Source: Bacteroidetes bacterium GWF2_49_14 (lineage in GTDB: Bacteria; Bacteroidota; Bacteroidia; Bacteroidales; UBA12481). Taken from it: 45,441 nt of DNA. The stretch is taken from NCBI GenBank assembly GCA_001769295.1, contig MEOR01000031.1, positions 43,667 to 89,107 on the forward strand. Reading direction: 5' to 3'. Under the pieces are notes generated by a model. It searched no databases and had not been told where the DNA came from. It saw nothing but the letters and a program-made list of their open reading frames with translations. The position numbers and the translations under genes were made by a program. This document shows positions 17,681 through 26,491 of this stretch, one piece after another (the first letter of the stretch is position 1; every line of letters starts with the position of its first letter).

Positions 17681-19864
17681 TCACAGGGGCTTTCGTGGCA
17701 TCTCTGCCAGTATATGCAGACCATCGCCGGCAATCTTCACTGTTTGTCCGGACAACACCTCAACAGGGGCATGAAACGGACTGTATAACAGGGCCTTGCT
17801 GACTTTTGAATGCGTGAATGTCCAGGTATATTCAACCGGAGTGGCTGCACGGTTAACCACCACAATGGCCTTTTGAGTATTCGCTGTGTTTCCATGCACC
17901 TTGAAGATCAGGTTATTGAGGCTGTTTCCAGGGAGTTCCCGCAGAGTGGCACCCTGATCATCGTAGTATTTACCGGTAAAGATCAGTGGAGCCAGGTCAC
18001 CCCTGATCCGGTTGATTTCCTTGATGTAATTGGCAAGATCCTGATAAACAGGCTGGTCGAGCGAACCCTGGTAGCTTTCCGGTTCCACTACAATTACGGC
18101 GCCGGTGAGTACCGCCCCATTCACCCCCATAAAATCCCTGGGTGTGCTGATATGGTTGCAGGAGGTCCATTCCGGAAACACATACCTCAAGGCCGATATC
18201 TCGTTGCGGGAGGAACAACGATAGGAAACATCGAAATAGGGCAACAGGCGGTCGTACCCGAATTCAGAAGCCATACGGAAATTCGGGTTGAGGGCCCGGC
18301 ACTGGTCGTAGAGCCTTCCGATCGCATCAACCAGTCCCTGGCATAGCGCCAGATCGGGTTTCATCGGACTCAGGGGATTGAAATCCAACGCGGCCGCCAC
18401 GCACAATTTATCAATCTGGAATCCGTCGGCTCCATCCCGCACGAGTTCCAGAAACTGGTCGGCAAGAATTTTTTCGAGTTCGGGTGTGATCGAGGACCGC
18501 ACATGATACCGCACGCTCATGGATGACCGTGCGAGCAGGGTGCTTTCGCCCCATCCCATCCAGATACCCTGTTTCCCAAACTGATCCTGCTGCTGATATT
18601 TATACAGCTCCGACCGGTACCAGTCGGTATTTTGATCGAGGATGTTGTAATTGTTGAAAACCAAACATTTGCCACCTTCTTTTTCGATGGTTTGCAAAAG
18701 GTCCCGGAACCCTGCCTTGCCCCCCAGCTTCTCTTCGGGTGTGTACATAGGATAGTTCCGCTCGAGTCCACCGTTGTTCCAACCGATCAGTTCGAAGCAC
18801 CTGATGCCTGATTTCCTGGCATCCTGTGTCCACTTCAGATAGGTCTCAAAATTGGCAATAACCTTATCTTCAGGCTGATATAAAATCGAGGTAAACCAGG
18901 AGGATTCCTTCCGCAACCAGCTGTCCGAATTGTCGAGAGGGAAATGATCCAGGAACCATTTCCGATAAAACATCGAGCCTTCGTGCCAGTTGCCCTTGTG
19001 AATCCGTATAATGAATTCGCCGGATTCGAGCGATTCGCCATTCTGAATGAAGGGGTACCTGACGTGCGAGAAAACCAATCCGACGGGCTTTCCGCCCGAC
19101 CGGGCTGCCGACAACCAGGAATCTCGCTCCCCGCTTACATCTGGCGCCAGGTAGGTATGCCACGTGCTGAGCCGGAACTGTGGATCGTGATATCCCAGGT
19201 AGAGCCCCAGATCCGCTTTTGCATCATAAAGATCCCACCAGGGCATCACCATTCCGGGATAGGGTTGGTACCATTCAGCCGCCTCGGAGCCGAGCGCCCT
19301 TGTTCCCGGGTAGTTCCGGAAAAGGGAGACCGAATGCCGCGAATTCTGGTTATAGTTGGGAGTGGCCAGCAAGGCATCACGGTGATTGCCGAATTGAGTC
19401 CAGCCGCCAAGCCGGGGAAACCAGAATTCAGCCACCGGCTGGTCGGAATGGTTTGTCAGCCGCGAAGTGAAACCGACATAATCCGGATATAACGTGATGG
19501 TATACGACAAATCGACCGGAAAGACTCCCCGATCCGACGACATGCCCGAGAATTTCACCACAACTGAATTCCCCTTTTTGACCACCGATTCAGGTGTTTG
19601 CTGCATACCATCGATATAATTTGCCAGATAATCCCTGACCGGCAGGCTGATCCTGAAATTGGTAATCAATGCAGGTTCTCCGATCATCTCACACTCCAAC
19701 GCCTTTACATAAAATGAGCTTATTGCCCCCGACCGGGAATCGACTCTCACCCGTAATTGGTCATTTTCCAATGTCAGGGTGTTGTCATTCACCAAAGCCT
19801 TGAGGCCACTATTTGCAAATGCCAGCAGGCACGGCAGCAGGATGTAGCGTATGAATCTTATCAT
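17681..19864 (-). CDS. Secreted DUF6259-type glycoside hydrolase
   Basis: 727 residues from the ATG at 19864. A GTG at 19879 in the same frame overlaps the upstream stop by 4 bases and is also plausible. A signal peptide (FIRYILLPCLLAFANSGLKA) leads into an N-terminal beta-sandwich (about 25-270), then a TIM-barrel region with SGIRCFELIGWNNGG, ADGFQIDKL (D485, candidate nucleophile) and MASEFGYDRLLPYFDVSYRC, and a C-terminal beta-domain. The layout recalls clan-D alpha-galactosidase relatives and proteins annotated DUF6259. The substrate is unknown; the neighbouring beta-propeller lipoprotein gives no hint. It is the last gene of a - strand set whose ends overlap. The base composition is GC-rich, unlike the LytTR pair it converges on. 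Confidence 0.7.
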   Translation of the reverse strand: MIRFIRYILLPCLLAFANSGLKALVNDNTLTLENDQLRVRVDSRSGAISSFYVKALECEMIGEPALITNFRISLPVRDYLANYIDGMQQTPESVVKKGNSVVVKFSGMSSDRGVFPVDLSYTITLYPDYVGFTSRLTNHSDQPVAEFWFPRLGGWTQFGNHRDALLATPNYNQNSRHSVSLFRNYPGTRALGSEAAEWYQPYPGMVMPWWDLYDAKADLGLYLGYHDPQFRLSTWHTYLAPDVSGERDSWLSAARSGGKPVGLVFSHVRYPFIQNGESLESGEFIIRIHKGNWHEGSMFYRKWFLDHFPLDNSDSWLRKESSWFTSILYQPEDKVIANFETYLKWTQDARKSGIRCFELIGWNNGGLERNYPMYTPEEKLGGKAGFRDLLQTIEKEGGKCLVFNNYNILDQNTDWYRSELYKYQQQDQFGKQGIWMGWGESTLLARSSMSVRYHVRSSITPELEKILADQFLELVRDGADGFQIDKLCVAAALDFNPLSPMKPDLALCQGLVDAIGRLYDQCRALNPNFRMASEFGYDRLLPYFDVSYRCSSRNEISALRYVFPEWTSCNHISTPRDFMGVNGAVLTGAVIVVEPESYQGSLDQPVYQDLANYIKEINRIRGDLAPLIFTGKYYDDQGATLRELPGNSLNNLIFKVHGNTANTQKAIVVVNRAATPVEYTWTFTHSKVSKALLYSPFHAPVEVLSGQTVKIAGDGLHILAEMPRKPL

Positions 19865-19875
19865 TGAATTTTTTC

Positions 19876-21117
19876 TCACTTCGCCTCCATCAGCACCAGC
19901 ACCAAATTGTTGTCCACATCGGGCGATTGGGTGAGCTCGATCAGCCGGTCGCGGATTTCGGGGAATTTAACGGATCGGGACCGGATGCATTCCAGATCAA
20001 ATGATGATGCAGTCCATCCCAGGCGCAACCATGAAACGTAACGATTGGCCGGTTGTTCAAAAGATTGAATATAGATCGGGTCGAAGCCAAACAGGTCGTT
20101 TTGGATTACGGCATATTTTGAACGGGACGATGTGTCGCACTCCAGCAAATCGGAAAGAAGGAATACTTCCTCGGTTTTCTTGTCATAGGCGGCCGAGAAC
20201 CCTTTCTGATGGGATGAGCCGGACAGGAAGAGATATTTGGAGGATTCTTTTATGGAAATGATAAAATTGATCGGATATTGTTGCTCGGGCGGTAATTTAT
20301 AGGTGAAGCTCGACATATAGTCAAACGTCGGACCCTCTTTCGACCAGCCGATGATATGTGTGGCTTCCGTGCTGTGATCGGGATTGACGGTATAGAGCGT
20401 ATCGAACCAGGGCTCCCAGTAGAAAGTTCTGTCGGGGCCCGCCCCAAGAACCTGGTACGAATTATTGAACAGGGGGAGGTTTTTATCGTTGGCTCTCGGA
20501 AGTATTTTTCCGGTTGGATTCAGATCCAGATCGTAAACCAGCATGGAGGCAAACCCATCGATCCCCCTCACCGGCCGTCGGGGCACCAGCACAAATTCAT
20601 TCTTGCTGATAAATCGGGCCTCATCTAGAATGAATCGGTCCGCCAATTCTTCTATTTTTCGCTCCCTGATGAAGGTGCCGGAAACCGAATACTTGATCAG
20701 TTTGCTGCTCCGGTCATCGGCAACGTAAACAAAGCACTCCGAGGGATCCATCAGCACCAGCCAGGCACTCAGGAATTCTCCGGGACCTTTTCCGCTCCTG
20801 CCAATGGTTGTAACAAATTTTCCGCTGCGTTCGCAAAGAATAACGTTACTGCTGCCTCCGCCTCTGTCATCAGCAATCAAAATAAATTTTTTCCCGACTG
20901 CAAAGCTCCGGGCATTCACAAAGTAAGTATCCTCCGGAGGATAAAACTGAACTATTTCAACTGATTTCACCAGATCACTTAATTTGACACTTTTCGTCAG
21001 ATTAAAAGCCTGGTTCATGTCAATTTTCTTCAGATTTCCCGGTGAATCAGACCTCGGGTTACAGCCTGAAAAGCCGAAGCAAATAAGAATGATCAAAAAA
21101 AATGTGTTTTTATTCAT
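19876..21117 (-). CDS. 6-bladed beta-propeller lipoprotein
   Basis: 413 residues with a lipoprotein signal (FFLIILICFGFSGC, lipobox FSGC at residue 19). From about residue 40 the chain shows repeated blades, with the characteristic RSGKFVTTIGRSGKGPGEF and CFVYVADDRSSKLIKYSVSG of the Bacteroidetes '6-bladed beta-propeller' family (NHL-like). It should sit on the periplasmic or outer face of a membrane. Related genes are abundant in Bacteroidetes polysaccharide loci but have no proven activity. Its start overlaps the end of the DUF2075 gene by 8 bases (ATGAATAA), and its stop overlaps or abuts the start of the DUF6259 gene, so the three are translated from one message. Confidence 0.85.
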   Translation of the reverse strand: MNKNTFFLIILICFGFSGCNPRSDSPGNLKKIDMNQAFNLTKSVKLSDLVKSVEIVQFYPPEDTYFVNARSFAVGKKFILIADDRGGGSSNVILCERSGKFVTTIGRSGKGPGEFLSAWLVLMDPSECFVYVADDRSSKLIKYSVSGTFIRERKIEELADRFILDEARFISKNEFVLVPRRPVRGIDGFASMLVYDLDLNPTGKILPRANDKNLPLFNNSYQVLGAGPDRTFYWEPWFDTLYTVNPDHSTEATHIIGWSKEGPTFDYMSSFTYKLPPEQQYPINFIISIKESSKYLFLSGSSHQKGFSAAYDKKTEEVFLLSDLLECDTSSRSKYAVIQNDLFGFDPIYIQSFEQPANRYVSWLRLGWTASSFDLECIRSRSVKFPEIRDRLIELTQSPDVDNNLVLVLMEAK

Positions 21118-22999
21118 TGGAATTGATTTTGGATCTTACGAATTCCTCCACCTCCTTATCCACAAAATAAACATAGCACCCCCTCAGCCCCCTAGTCAGC
21201 AGCACGCGGTATATGTTTTTCACAAATTGATCAAAGCCTTTCTTATCTCGTTTAAGCGTTGGATCAAACGTTTTTGAGGGATCTCCAAACAATGATTCAG
21301 TATCAGGATCATAACGAAGATCAGGTCCGATGATGACCCCGATGTATTCGAATTCAAAGCCCTGGGCAGTGTATATGCAGCCAACCTGGTTGATGCCGCC
21401 GGGATGGTAGGCCCATTGGTACCAGAACGGAATACCGGGGGCTACGCGTTTGCCTTCCTTGGCTTCCCAGGGCATGGCGAAGTTGCCGATGACCACGTCG
21501 TTCACCAGGGTGCCATCGGGATTGGGATCGCTCCAGGGCCAGCAGTAGCCGGCAACCAGACGGGCAGAGTTGGGCTTTTCGGATTCTTTCTGGCGGATCA
21601 CATCATACAGTGCCTGCGGGGTGTCGAATATCCTGAAATCGAAACGATCATCTTTGGCAAGGTTACGTGGAGCTGAATCGCTGAGACCCAGGATTGATTC
21701 CACCCACATCAGGTAGTCATTGGAGCCCATGCATCGGAACTGAGATTCAAGTTTTACTGATTCCACATGGGCATTCAGTTTTTGTGCAAACTGACGGATC
21801 ATGTAAGTGTTGCCCACCTCCTGAGTTCTTACCGACTGCAGATCGTCAATGAAGAAGACCGATGTGCGGGCGCTCCGGATGAGCTGTTCGATCTGGGGCA
21901 TGGTGGTACGATCCTCCGCCCGGGTGTATTGAAAGTTCGATGATTCCTGTATCCGGTGAGCCTCATCGACCAATATCAGGTCATACTGATTTTCTTTCGT
22001 CTTGTTCGGTACAAATCGGTATAAATTATTGAACAACAACCCGGCATGAGCCCCCACCATCTTTTTGAGCCCTTCGAGAAAGGATTTTGACTTGCAGGCA
22101 TAGCTCACGTTCTTGCCTCTCCCGGCCGCCTCGGCGAGCAGGTTAAGCGCAATAACCGATTTGCCGGTACCCGGACCGCCATGGACGATCACCACGGATT
22201 TGGTACGAGACCGGTCGGACCGCCTGATCTTCGACAGGATCAGGTTCTTGGCAACCAGCTGCTCGTTGAGAAGGGAAAATACCTCATCGTTCGTGATCAC
22301 CTTATGGGCATGATCCAGCAGCTTCTTGCCCGGCCGGATACGGCTCTGCATGAAGCGGTTGAAAATAGCGGTGCCCTCCCCGTACTGCAGCAGCCCACGC
22401 AGGCGATCTGCGAGCACCTGTACATCTTCCTTGCAGAACACCGGATAGCGGCTGATCACCTCCCGGTATTGGGGCGCAAAGAGTCCGGCATCATCGGGAT
22501 GCCGGCTGTAATTGTGACAATAGGCCATGCTGGTGAGGCGGATAGGCGGCTCGTTCTCGAACTCCTCCACGAAGTTCATCAGGTAATTGTGATACCCTTC
22601 GGTCTGTTGAGACGGATGCGCTACCAACCGGGTATTCCCGCCGACAAAAGTCTCTACGAAATTTCCTTCATTCTCCGTGGCAGTCACCTGCTCCCACTGC
22701 TTCAGCTCGATCAGCACCACATTCGATGATCCGCCTGCATCTTTCCCGAAGATCAGGCAGTCGATGCGACTGTCGTTATACGGCACCTGGTACTCCAGAC
22801 TCACAAAACTGTTCATCCGGATGCCGGCAATCTCAATAACATCCCGCACCCTCGACAGCGAATTCTGCCATGAGTGGTACTCTCCAGCCGATGCCTTGTG
22901 CCCGGTATAGGCAACAAACCGCTCCTGCATCATATCCGCAATGCGGTTGAGCATAACGTCTTCAACGAACTGTTCGGAGGGGTTTTGGTAGATGAGCAC
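21110..22999 (-). CDS. PD-(D/E)xK nuclease - SF1 helicase (DUF2075) protein
   Basis: 629 residues from a GTG; a start at LIYQNPSEQFVEDV fits the usual beginning of the family. An N-terminal nuclease-like core (about 60-105) has D80 in DSRID and E98-L-K100 in VVLIELKQW, the PD-(D/E)xK pattern. The DUF2075 ATPase follows: Walker A GGPGTGKS with K280, Walker B LILVDEAHR, motif III-like FIDDLQSV, motif V CIYTAQGFEFEYIGV and motif VI YRVLLTRGLRG. It is therefore an intact predicted nuclease-translocase acting on DNA or RNA. Similar proteins have been linked to defence and repair, but nothing here proves that. It leads an operon with the propeller lipoprotein and the glycosidase, an odd partnership, and a MazG gene lies 110 bp upstream on the same strand. 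Confidence 0.88.
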   Translation of the reverse strand: MLIYQNPSEQFVEDVMLNRIADMMQERFVAYTGHKASAGEYHSWQNSLSRVRDVIEIAGIRMNSFVSLEYQVPYNDSRIDCLIFGKDAGGSSNVVLIELKQWEQVTATENEGNFVETFVGGNTRLVAHPSQQTEGYHNYLMNFVEEFENEPPIRLTSMAYCHNYSRHPDDAGLFAPQYREVISRYPVFCKEDVQVLADRLRGLLQYGEGTAIFNRFMQSRIRPGKKLLDHAHKVITNDEVFSLLNEQLVAKNLILSKIRRSDRSRTKSVVIVHGGPGTGKSVIALNLLAEAAGRGKNVSYACKSKSFLEGLKKMVGAHAGLLFNNLYRFVPNKTKENQYDLILVDEAHRIQESSNFQYTRAEDRTTMPQIEQLIRSARTSVFFIDDLQSVRTQEVGNTYMIRQFAQKLNAHVESVKLESQFRCMGSNDYLMWVESILGLSDSAPRNLAKDDRFDFRIFDTPQALYDVIRQKESEKPNSARLVAGYCWPWSDPNPDGTLVNDVVIGNFAMPWEAKEGKRVAPGIPFWYQWAYHPGGINQVGCIYTAQGFEFEYIGVIIGPDLRYDPDTESLFGDPSKTFDPTLKRDKKGFDQFVKNIYRVLLTRGLRGCYVYFVDKEVEEFVRSKINSNE

Positions 23000-23020
23000 G
23001 TTTTTGGTTACTAGTTTTCT

Positions 23021-23037
23021 GGTTGCCGGTTGCCAGT
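23021..23037 (+). repeat. GGTTGCCGGTTGCCAGT dispersed repeat, copy 1
   Basis: The 17 bases are identical to 40353-40369. A related run (CCGGTTACC units) lies at about 23508-23529. All three are in intergenic DNA. They look like a simple dispersed intergenic repeat of unknown function. Confidence 0.6.
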
Positions 23038-23109
23038 TAGGGCCGGAGGGTTATTTGGATCTAATTTTCAACATTCAACACTCTGCGCTGGAGCCTCAAC
23101 GTTTAAACT

Positions 23110-23457
23110 TCATAACTGGTCATACTTCGTTGCTTTTCCTTTCGCCTTGTCAACGGGGTATTTTTCGCCGTTTTTCTTCATCTTTTCCCTGATGATCGTT
23201 TCCACGTCGAGGCCGTTGCGATGTGCAAACATCAGGGCATAAACCAGTACGTCTGCCAGCTCATCGGCAATCTTTTGCTGCTCAACCTTTTCCACCTCCT
23301 CCACTTCCTCAGCCTTCTTCCATAGAAAAATCTCGTTCAACTCCGCTGCTTCTATTGACAGCGCAATAGCCAGGTCCTTGGAGTTATGAAACTGCGCCCA
23401 GTGTCGCTCATCACGAAATTCAATCAGAAAATCTGTAAGGGATTGTATATCTGTCAT
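23110..23457 (-). CDS. MazG-like nucleotide pyrophosphohydrolase
   Basis: 115 residues, a full-length small all-alpha NTP pyrophosphatase of the RS21-C6/MazG-like type. The metal-binding helices are visible: EAAELNEIFLW (ExxE) and KIADELADVLVYALMFA (ExxD). A central acidic insert (EEVEEVEKVEQQ) is low-complexity and coded by near-repeats of a 9-base unit. The product would hydrolyse non-canonical or excess (d)NTPs to monophosphates in the cytoplasm. It lies 110 bp upstream of the nuclease-helicase gene on the same strand; co-transcription is possible but unproven. Confidence 0.88.
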   Translation of the reverse strand: MTDIQSLTDFLIEFRDERHWAQFHNSKDLAIALSIEAAELNEIFLWKKAEEVEEVEKVEQQKIADELADVLVYALMFAHRNGLDVETIIREKMKKNGEKYPVDKAKGKATKYDQL

Positions 23458-23506
23458 ACGAATAATTGAATAGGATAAAAGTAAGAAAATGGCACGGTTT
23501 TTCGTT

Positions 23507-23530
23507 TGCCGGTTACCGGTTACCGGTTAA
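23507..23530 (+). repeat. CCGGTTACC-type tandem run
   Basis: Three near-perfect 7-base CCGGTTA/G units lie between the MazG gene and the small lipoprotein gene. They resemble the GGTTGCC repeats at 23021 and 40353. No function is evident. Confidence 0.45.
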
Positions 23531-23578
23531 GGCCAGAGCCAAACTCCAATAATAATCAGATAGGTAGGAACTTATATA

Positions 23579-23986
23579 TTAATAGCTTCCTTCCCAGCTC
23601 CCGCTGCAGGTTGATCCGAATAATGTCTCCTCCCAGGTTCCGGAGGCCTCCCTGCCATTTGTACTGAACGTCCCGGTAATAATGACCGTATGGTGTTCCG
23701 AACTGGGGCCGATGGTTGTTTCGATGGTAAAATGGCTGTTGGTAATAATCCATCCGGGATCTGAGGAGATTGTGACCGTTCCGCCCAGAGTAACCCCACC
23801 ACATGACCAATTCGAATGTGTTAGGCCTATTTCTGTGATGTAAGCACCATTACCATCCACGATAAAAACAAAACTGCCAAATTCAGTATTAACTGTCCAG
23901 GTTCCGCTCTGCGGTAGTTTGTCCTGATCTTTATTACAGGAGATAAATACCAAAGTGCAGATCATCAGGAAAACTAATCTTTTCAT
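23579..23986 (-). CDS. Small beta-rich lipoprotein, unknown function
   Basis: 135 residues. The leader MKRLVFLMICTLVFISC is a textbook lipoprotein signal (lipobox FISC). The mature part is Gly/Thr/Ser-rich with alternating strands (GTWTVNTEFGSFVFIVDG, then TVIITGTFSTNGREASGTWE), suggesting one compact beta-barrel, with two late Cys (SCGG and STCSG) that could form a disulfide. I do not recognise the family. It stands alone, with a repeat run on one side and a degraded zone on the other. Confidence 0.65.
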   Translation of the reverse strand: MKRLVFLMICTLVFISCNKDQDKLPQSGTWTVNTEFGSFVFIVDGNGAYITEIGLTHSNWSCGGVTLGGTVTISSDPGWIITNSHFTIETTIGPSSEHHTVIITGTFSTNGREASGTWEETLFGSTCSGSWEGSY

Positions 23987-24099
23987 AATTTGTAATTTTT
24001 ATTCCCAAAAAGTTACGAAAAAACACACAACGAACCAAATATTTCTCCCGGTATCAGGTTCATTTCACGAACGGCCGGATTGATCCGTTTATACTTGCT

Positions 24100-24246
24100 T
24101 TATAAACCTTCCCTGCCATCCTCCAGATATTTCCGCTTCCAGCGGTCATACTGGAAGAAACGGATATCTTGATCAGTCTTCGCCGATTGAAGGTGACCCA
24201 TTAAAACACTGTCTTCTTGACCAATTTTCCAATGCAGCCAATAGTC
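24100..24246 (-). pseudogene. Possible C-terminal remnant of an unidentified gene
   Basis: A short - strand frame lies between stops at 24247-24249 and 24100-24102 (48 codons). It has protein-like content (WLHWKIGQEDSVLMGHLQS, then DIRFFQYDRWKRKYLEDGRE) but no start codon in a plausible place. It abuts the large inverted repeat at 24324-24404. It reads like the tail of a lost gene, but I do not recognise it and it could be chance. The region 23987-24560 otherwise holds no convincing gene. Confidence 0.25.
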
Positions 24247-24323
24247 TTATCGCTACTATGATTAGTGCGGGCAATTTGCGTCGGCGGCCTTTGTTTAAGA
24301 TGTTCGGCTGAAAGTGGTCATTC

Positions 24324-24404
24324 CTGTCCGGCAAAGGCTGATTTTGTGATCGGCGTTTCCAGTTTATGGATACGCCGATCACAAAATCAGCCTGTGCCGG
24401 ACAG
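24324..24404. repeat. Large hairpin: 33-bp inverted repeat with a 15-bp loop
   Basis: Arms 24324-24356 and 24372-24404 pair with one mismatch; the inner 21 bp (24336-24356 / 24372-24392) are perfect. Weaker symmetry continues outward (about 29 of 44 aligned bases by eye, roughly 24277-24320 against 24408-24451). Translated outward, both arms give related peptides containing RRSQNQP and PD. No transposase or terminator T tract accompanies it. It could be a MITE-like remnant or two facing copies of a repeat. Confidence 0.75.
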
Positions 24405-24559
24405 TTTTGACCGCCTCGCGTCGAAAATGATAAACATTCGGCGCCGCTGCAAACTAATCACCAAACTATGTGATTCATTAAGCTTTAAGCTGTATCGGAC
24501 TTTTGATCAAAAAGTCACCCTCTGAACTGGTCAACCTCGAACGGCCGGAACGGGTCATC

Positions 24560-25014
24560 ATATCCGTTTTTTCAACTCTCACTTACAATAGCCGATTTTT
24601 AAAGGGTGGTTGTTTACCCGAAGGCAGTATTTATTGGCCTTGCCTGCCAGATGCTCATTTTACCTTTTATCTGCTTTTTCCTCGCAAAAGGTTTTGGGCT
24701 TGCACCGGAGCTGGCGGTTGGGTTAATGCTCCTTGCAGCCTCACCGGGAGGTCCTACCGCCAATCTTCAACCTGATCGGTATGACGCTTGGTTATTTTAT
24801 TCCCCGATTTTTCCGACTCCGGAAAAAACAAGCCATATCCATTGCATTTGAGATAGGAATACACAACGGTACGCTTGCCATTTACATTGCACTTACCGTT
24901 ATCGGGAGCAGCATTATGAGCATAACTCCTGTCATATATAGCCTGATCATGTTTTTTACGGCGGCAGCATTCGGATATTTAATAAATATTGGCCGAAAAA
25001 CTGAAAACGACTAG
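24560..25014 (+). pseudogene. Broken bile-acid:Na+ symporter (BASS) family gene
   Basis: The middle and C-terminal parts of a BASS transporter can be read, but not in one frame. LSLTIADF (24576-24599) is followed by a TAA (24600-24602) where an AAA Lys codon would be expected. The same frame then resumes as RVVVYPKAVFIGL through GLMLLAASPGGPTANL (to about 24765). At about 24766 it jumps frame to FNLIGMTLGYFIPR, so roughly a hundred residues of the core appear deleted, and it runs on to INIGRKTEND (25014). The N-terminal part is also missing. The gene therefore has a nonsense change, an internal deletion with frameshift, and a lost 5' end. A second, shorter copy of its 3' end lies at 35769-35843. 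The family call is firm; the exact lesions need a functional homologue for comparison. Confidence 0.8.
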
Positions 25015-25069
25015 TCAGGCAATTTAGATTGTCTGAAAACCGAACTTAAAAACGATGCGTGCTTATTTT

Positions 25070-26443
25070 CTACAACACGCGCATGAATGCGACCAAACTT
25101 GCTTTTTCCTGTGCTGTCAGTCGTAATTCCTGAACGAGGTTGAAGTATTCAACAACATCTTCCAAAGTAAAACATCTGCCATCGTGCAAATAGGGAGGCG
25201 AGTCTTTGATGCCTCTTAAAGGAAAAGTTTTAATCATACCATCATGCGCCATCATCATTCCATTAACCATTTCCTGTTTATAGAATCGTTCCGCCTTTAA
25301 ATTGTGCATGTTATTATCGGTATAATAGGGGGCAGGGTGACATGAAACACAGCGGCCTTTGCCATTAAAAATTGCTTCTCCCTGCAATTCTGACGCAGTT
25401 GCTTTGGTTTTATCCAATTCACCATAAATATTAAGCTTTTCTGTTGGCGGGAAATCTAATATCGCCATGAATTCGGCCATAAAATGAACTTGCGAACCAC
25501 GATCAAGAATGTTAACTCCCTTTTTTGCTGCCATTACATGATCGCCATCAAAGTAGGCTGCCCGTTGTTCGAATTCGGTGAAATCTTCAACTGATTTAAG
25601 TCCTCGTTGCGAACCGAAGAGCCGCTGAATACTTACTCCCCGCAAAGACGGAGTTTCAATCCGGTGTCTGAACTCCTGTGGCCTGATGTCCCCAACCAGG
25701 TGGTTCGCACCGTTGGTGTGACCGTTGACATGGCAATCGAAACAGGTGACACCCAGGCTGGGCCGGTCGGTTCGCCGGTCTTCGGTAGCATTGAACTGCT
25801 GTTGTGGAAACTGGGTGACCAGCAACCGCAATCCTTCAAGTTGTTTTGGATTTAAAAGTCCATTAAAAATTTCGTAGTAATTATCGATGGTAATTAACCG
25901 GCCTTGCGATACATCACCCAAATCGGGACGCGTGGTCAGATAAATGGGAGGTGCCCGATCAGGCAGAATATGCTCCGGAAGATCAAAATCCAAATCGAAA
26001 CGAACAAGCCGCGGAAGCGAATCAGTAATCATCAGGGGGAAAAGCATGCCGCCTTCTGCATGATCCGCAAATGGGAGTGGTTTGTAAGGAAAGATGCCCT
26101 TGGTTTTTATTTGCTCAGGCGTTAACTTATCCAGATCTGCCCAATTATTGTCTTGAAGTTTAGCAGTGGGGCCCACGGGTATGTGTTTCCCTCCCGACAT
26201 GACAACATCCGGGGATGTTTTTTTTGATAGATCGTACCGGGCATTAAGCAGATCATTGTGTTCTTTTGCACGATCAGCTTTTACCTTCATCCGTTCAGCT
26301 TTAATTTGATCAAAGCCTGCATCCTGGTTGACCGGCCCATAAGAAGAAACAACTTTCGCTTTCTGAGCGCAAGCAACATCGAAGTTGATTATTGTAATCA
26401 ACGAAATGAAAAAATAAACCAGCTTTCTATTGAACGGTTTCAT
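25070..26443 (-). CDS. Di-heme c-type cytochrome (cytochrome c peroxidase/MauG-like)
   Basis: 457 residues. The signal peptide (LVYFFISLITIINFDVACAQ) sends it to the periplasm. Two c-heme sites are present, C234-FD-C237-H238 and C365-VS-C368-H369, in the order and spacing of the di-heme peroxidase family; other family-like blocks are TPSLRGVSIQRLFG, GEAIFNGKGRC and TFPLRGIKDSPPYLHDGR. It would either reduce peroxide or oxidise another substrate with electrons from small cytochromes. It is transcribed towards the broken symporter gene. Its start codon and 5' leader are duplicated at 35845-35904 beside the DUF4468 gene, while the rest of it is absent there. Confidence 0.85.
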   Translation of the reverse strand: MKPFNRKLVYFFISLITIINFDVACAQKAKVVSSYGPVNQDAGFDQIKAERMKVKADRAKEHNDLLNARYDLSKKTSPDVVMSGGKHIPVGPTAKLQDNNWADLDKLTPEQIKTKGIFPYKPLPFADHAEGGMLFPLMITDSLPRLVRFDLDFDLPEHILPDRAPPIYLTTRPDLGDVSQGRLITIDNYYEIFNGLLNPKQLEGLRLLVTQFPQQQFNATEDRRTDRPSLGVTCFDCHVNGHTNGANHLVGDIRPQEFRHRIETPSLRGVSIQRLFGSQRGLKSVEDFTEFEQRAAYFDGDHVMAAKKGVNILDRGSQVHFMAEFMAILDFPPTEKLNIYGELDKTKATASELQGEAIFNGKGRCVSCHPAPYYTDNNMHNLKAERFYKQEMVNGMMMAHDGMIKTFPLRGIKDSPPYLHDGRCFTLEDVVEYFNLVQELRLTAQEKASLVAFMRVL

Positions 26444-26488
26444 TTTTTAGCCCTCCATTTTAAGAACTATAATTAATCCTTTATTCCC
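26429..26488. repeat. Duplicated cytochrome start and leader, copy A
   Basis: 60 bases covering the cytochrome start codon and its upstream leader match 35845-35904 with two differences. In copy B this block is joined directly to the end of the symporter remnant, so everything between 25010 and 26429 is missing there. This is part of the duplicated locus described in the findings. Confidence 0.85.
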
Positions 26489-26491
26489 TTT

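Noticed and set aside
17810-18346. 178-codon + strand open frame
   Set aside because: Antisense to the DUF6259 hydrolase in GC-rich DNA, where long shadow frames are expected.
18944-19492. 182-codon + strand open frame
   Set aside because: Also antisense to the DUF6259 hydrolase, with no signal peptide or domain.
22181-22729. 182-codon + strand open frame
   Set aside because: Antisense to the DUF2075 gene across its Walker A region; a shadow frame.
24265-24525. Possible transposase fragment across the hairpin
   Set aside because: The RRSQNQP-containing peptide arises from both arms of an inverted repeat, has no DDE or HUH motif, and does not match an IS family I recognise.
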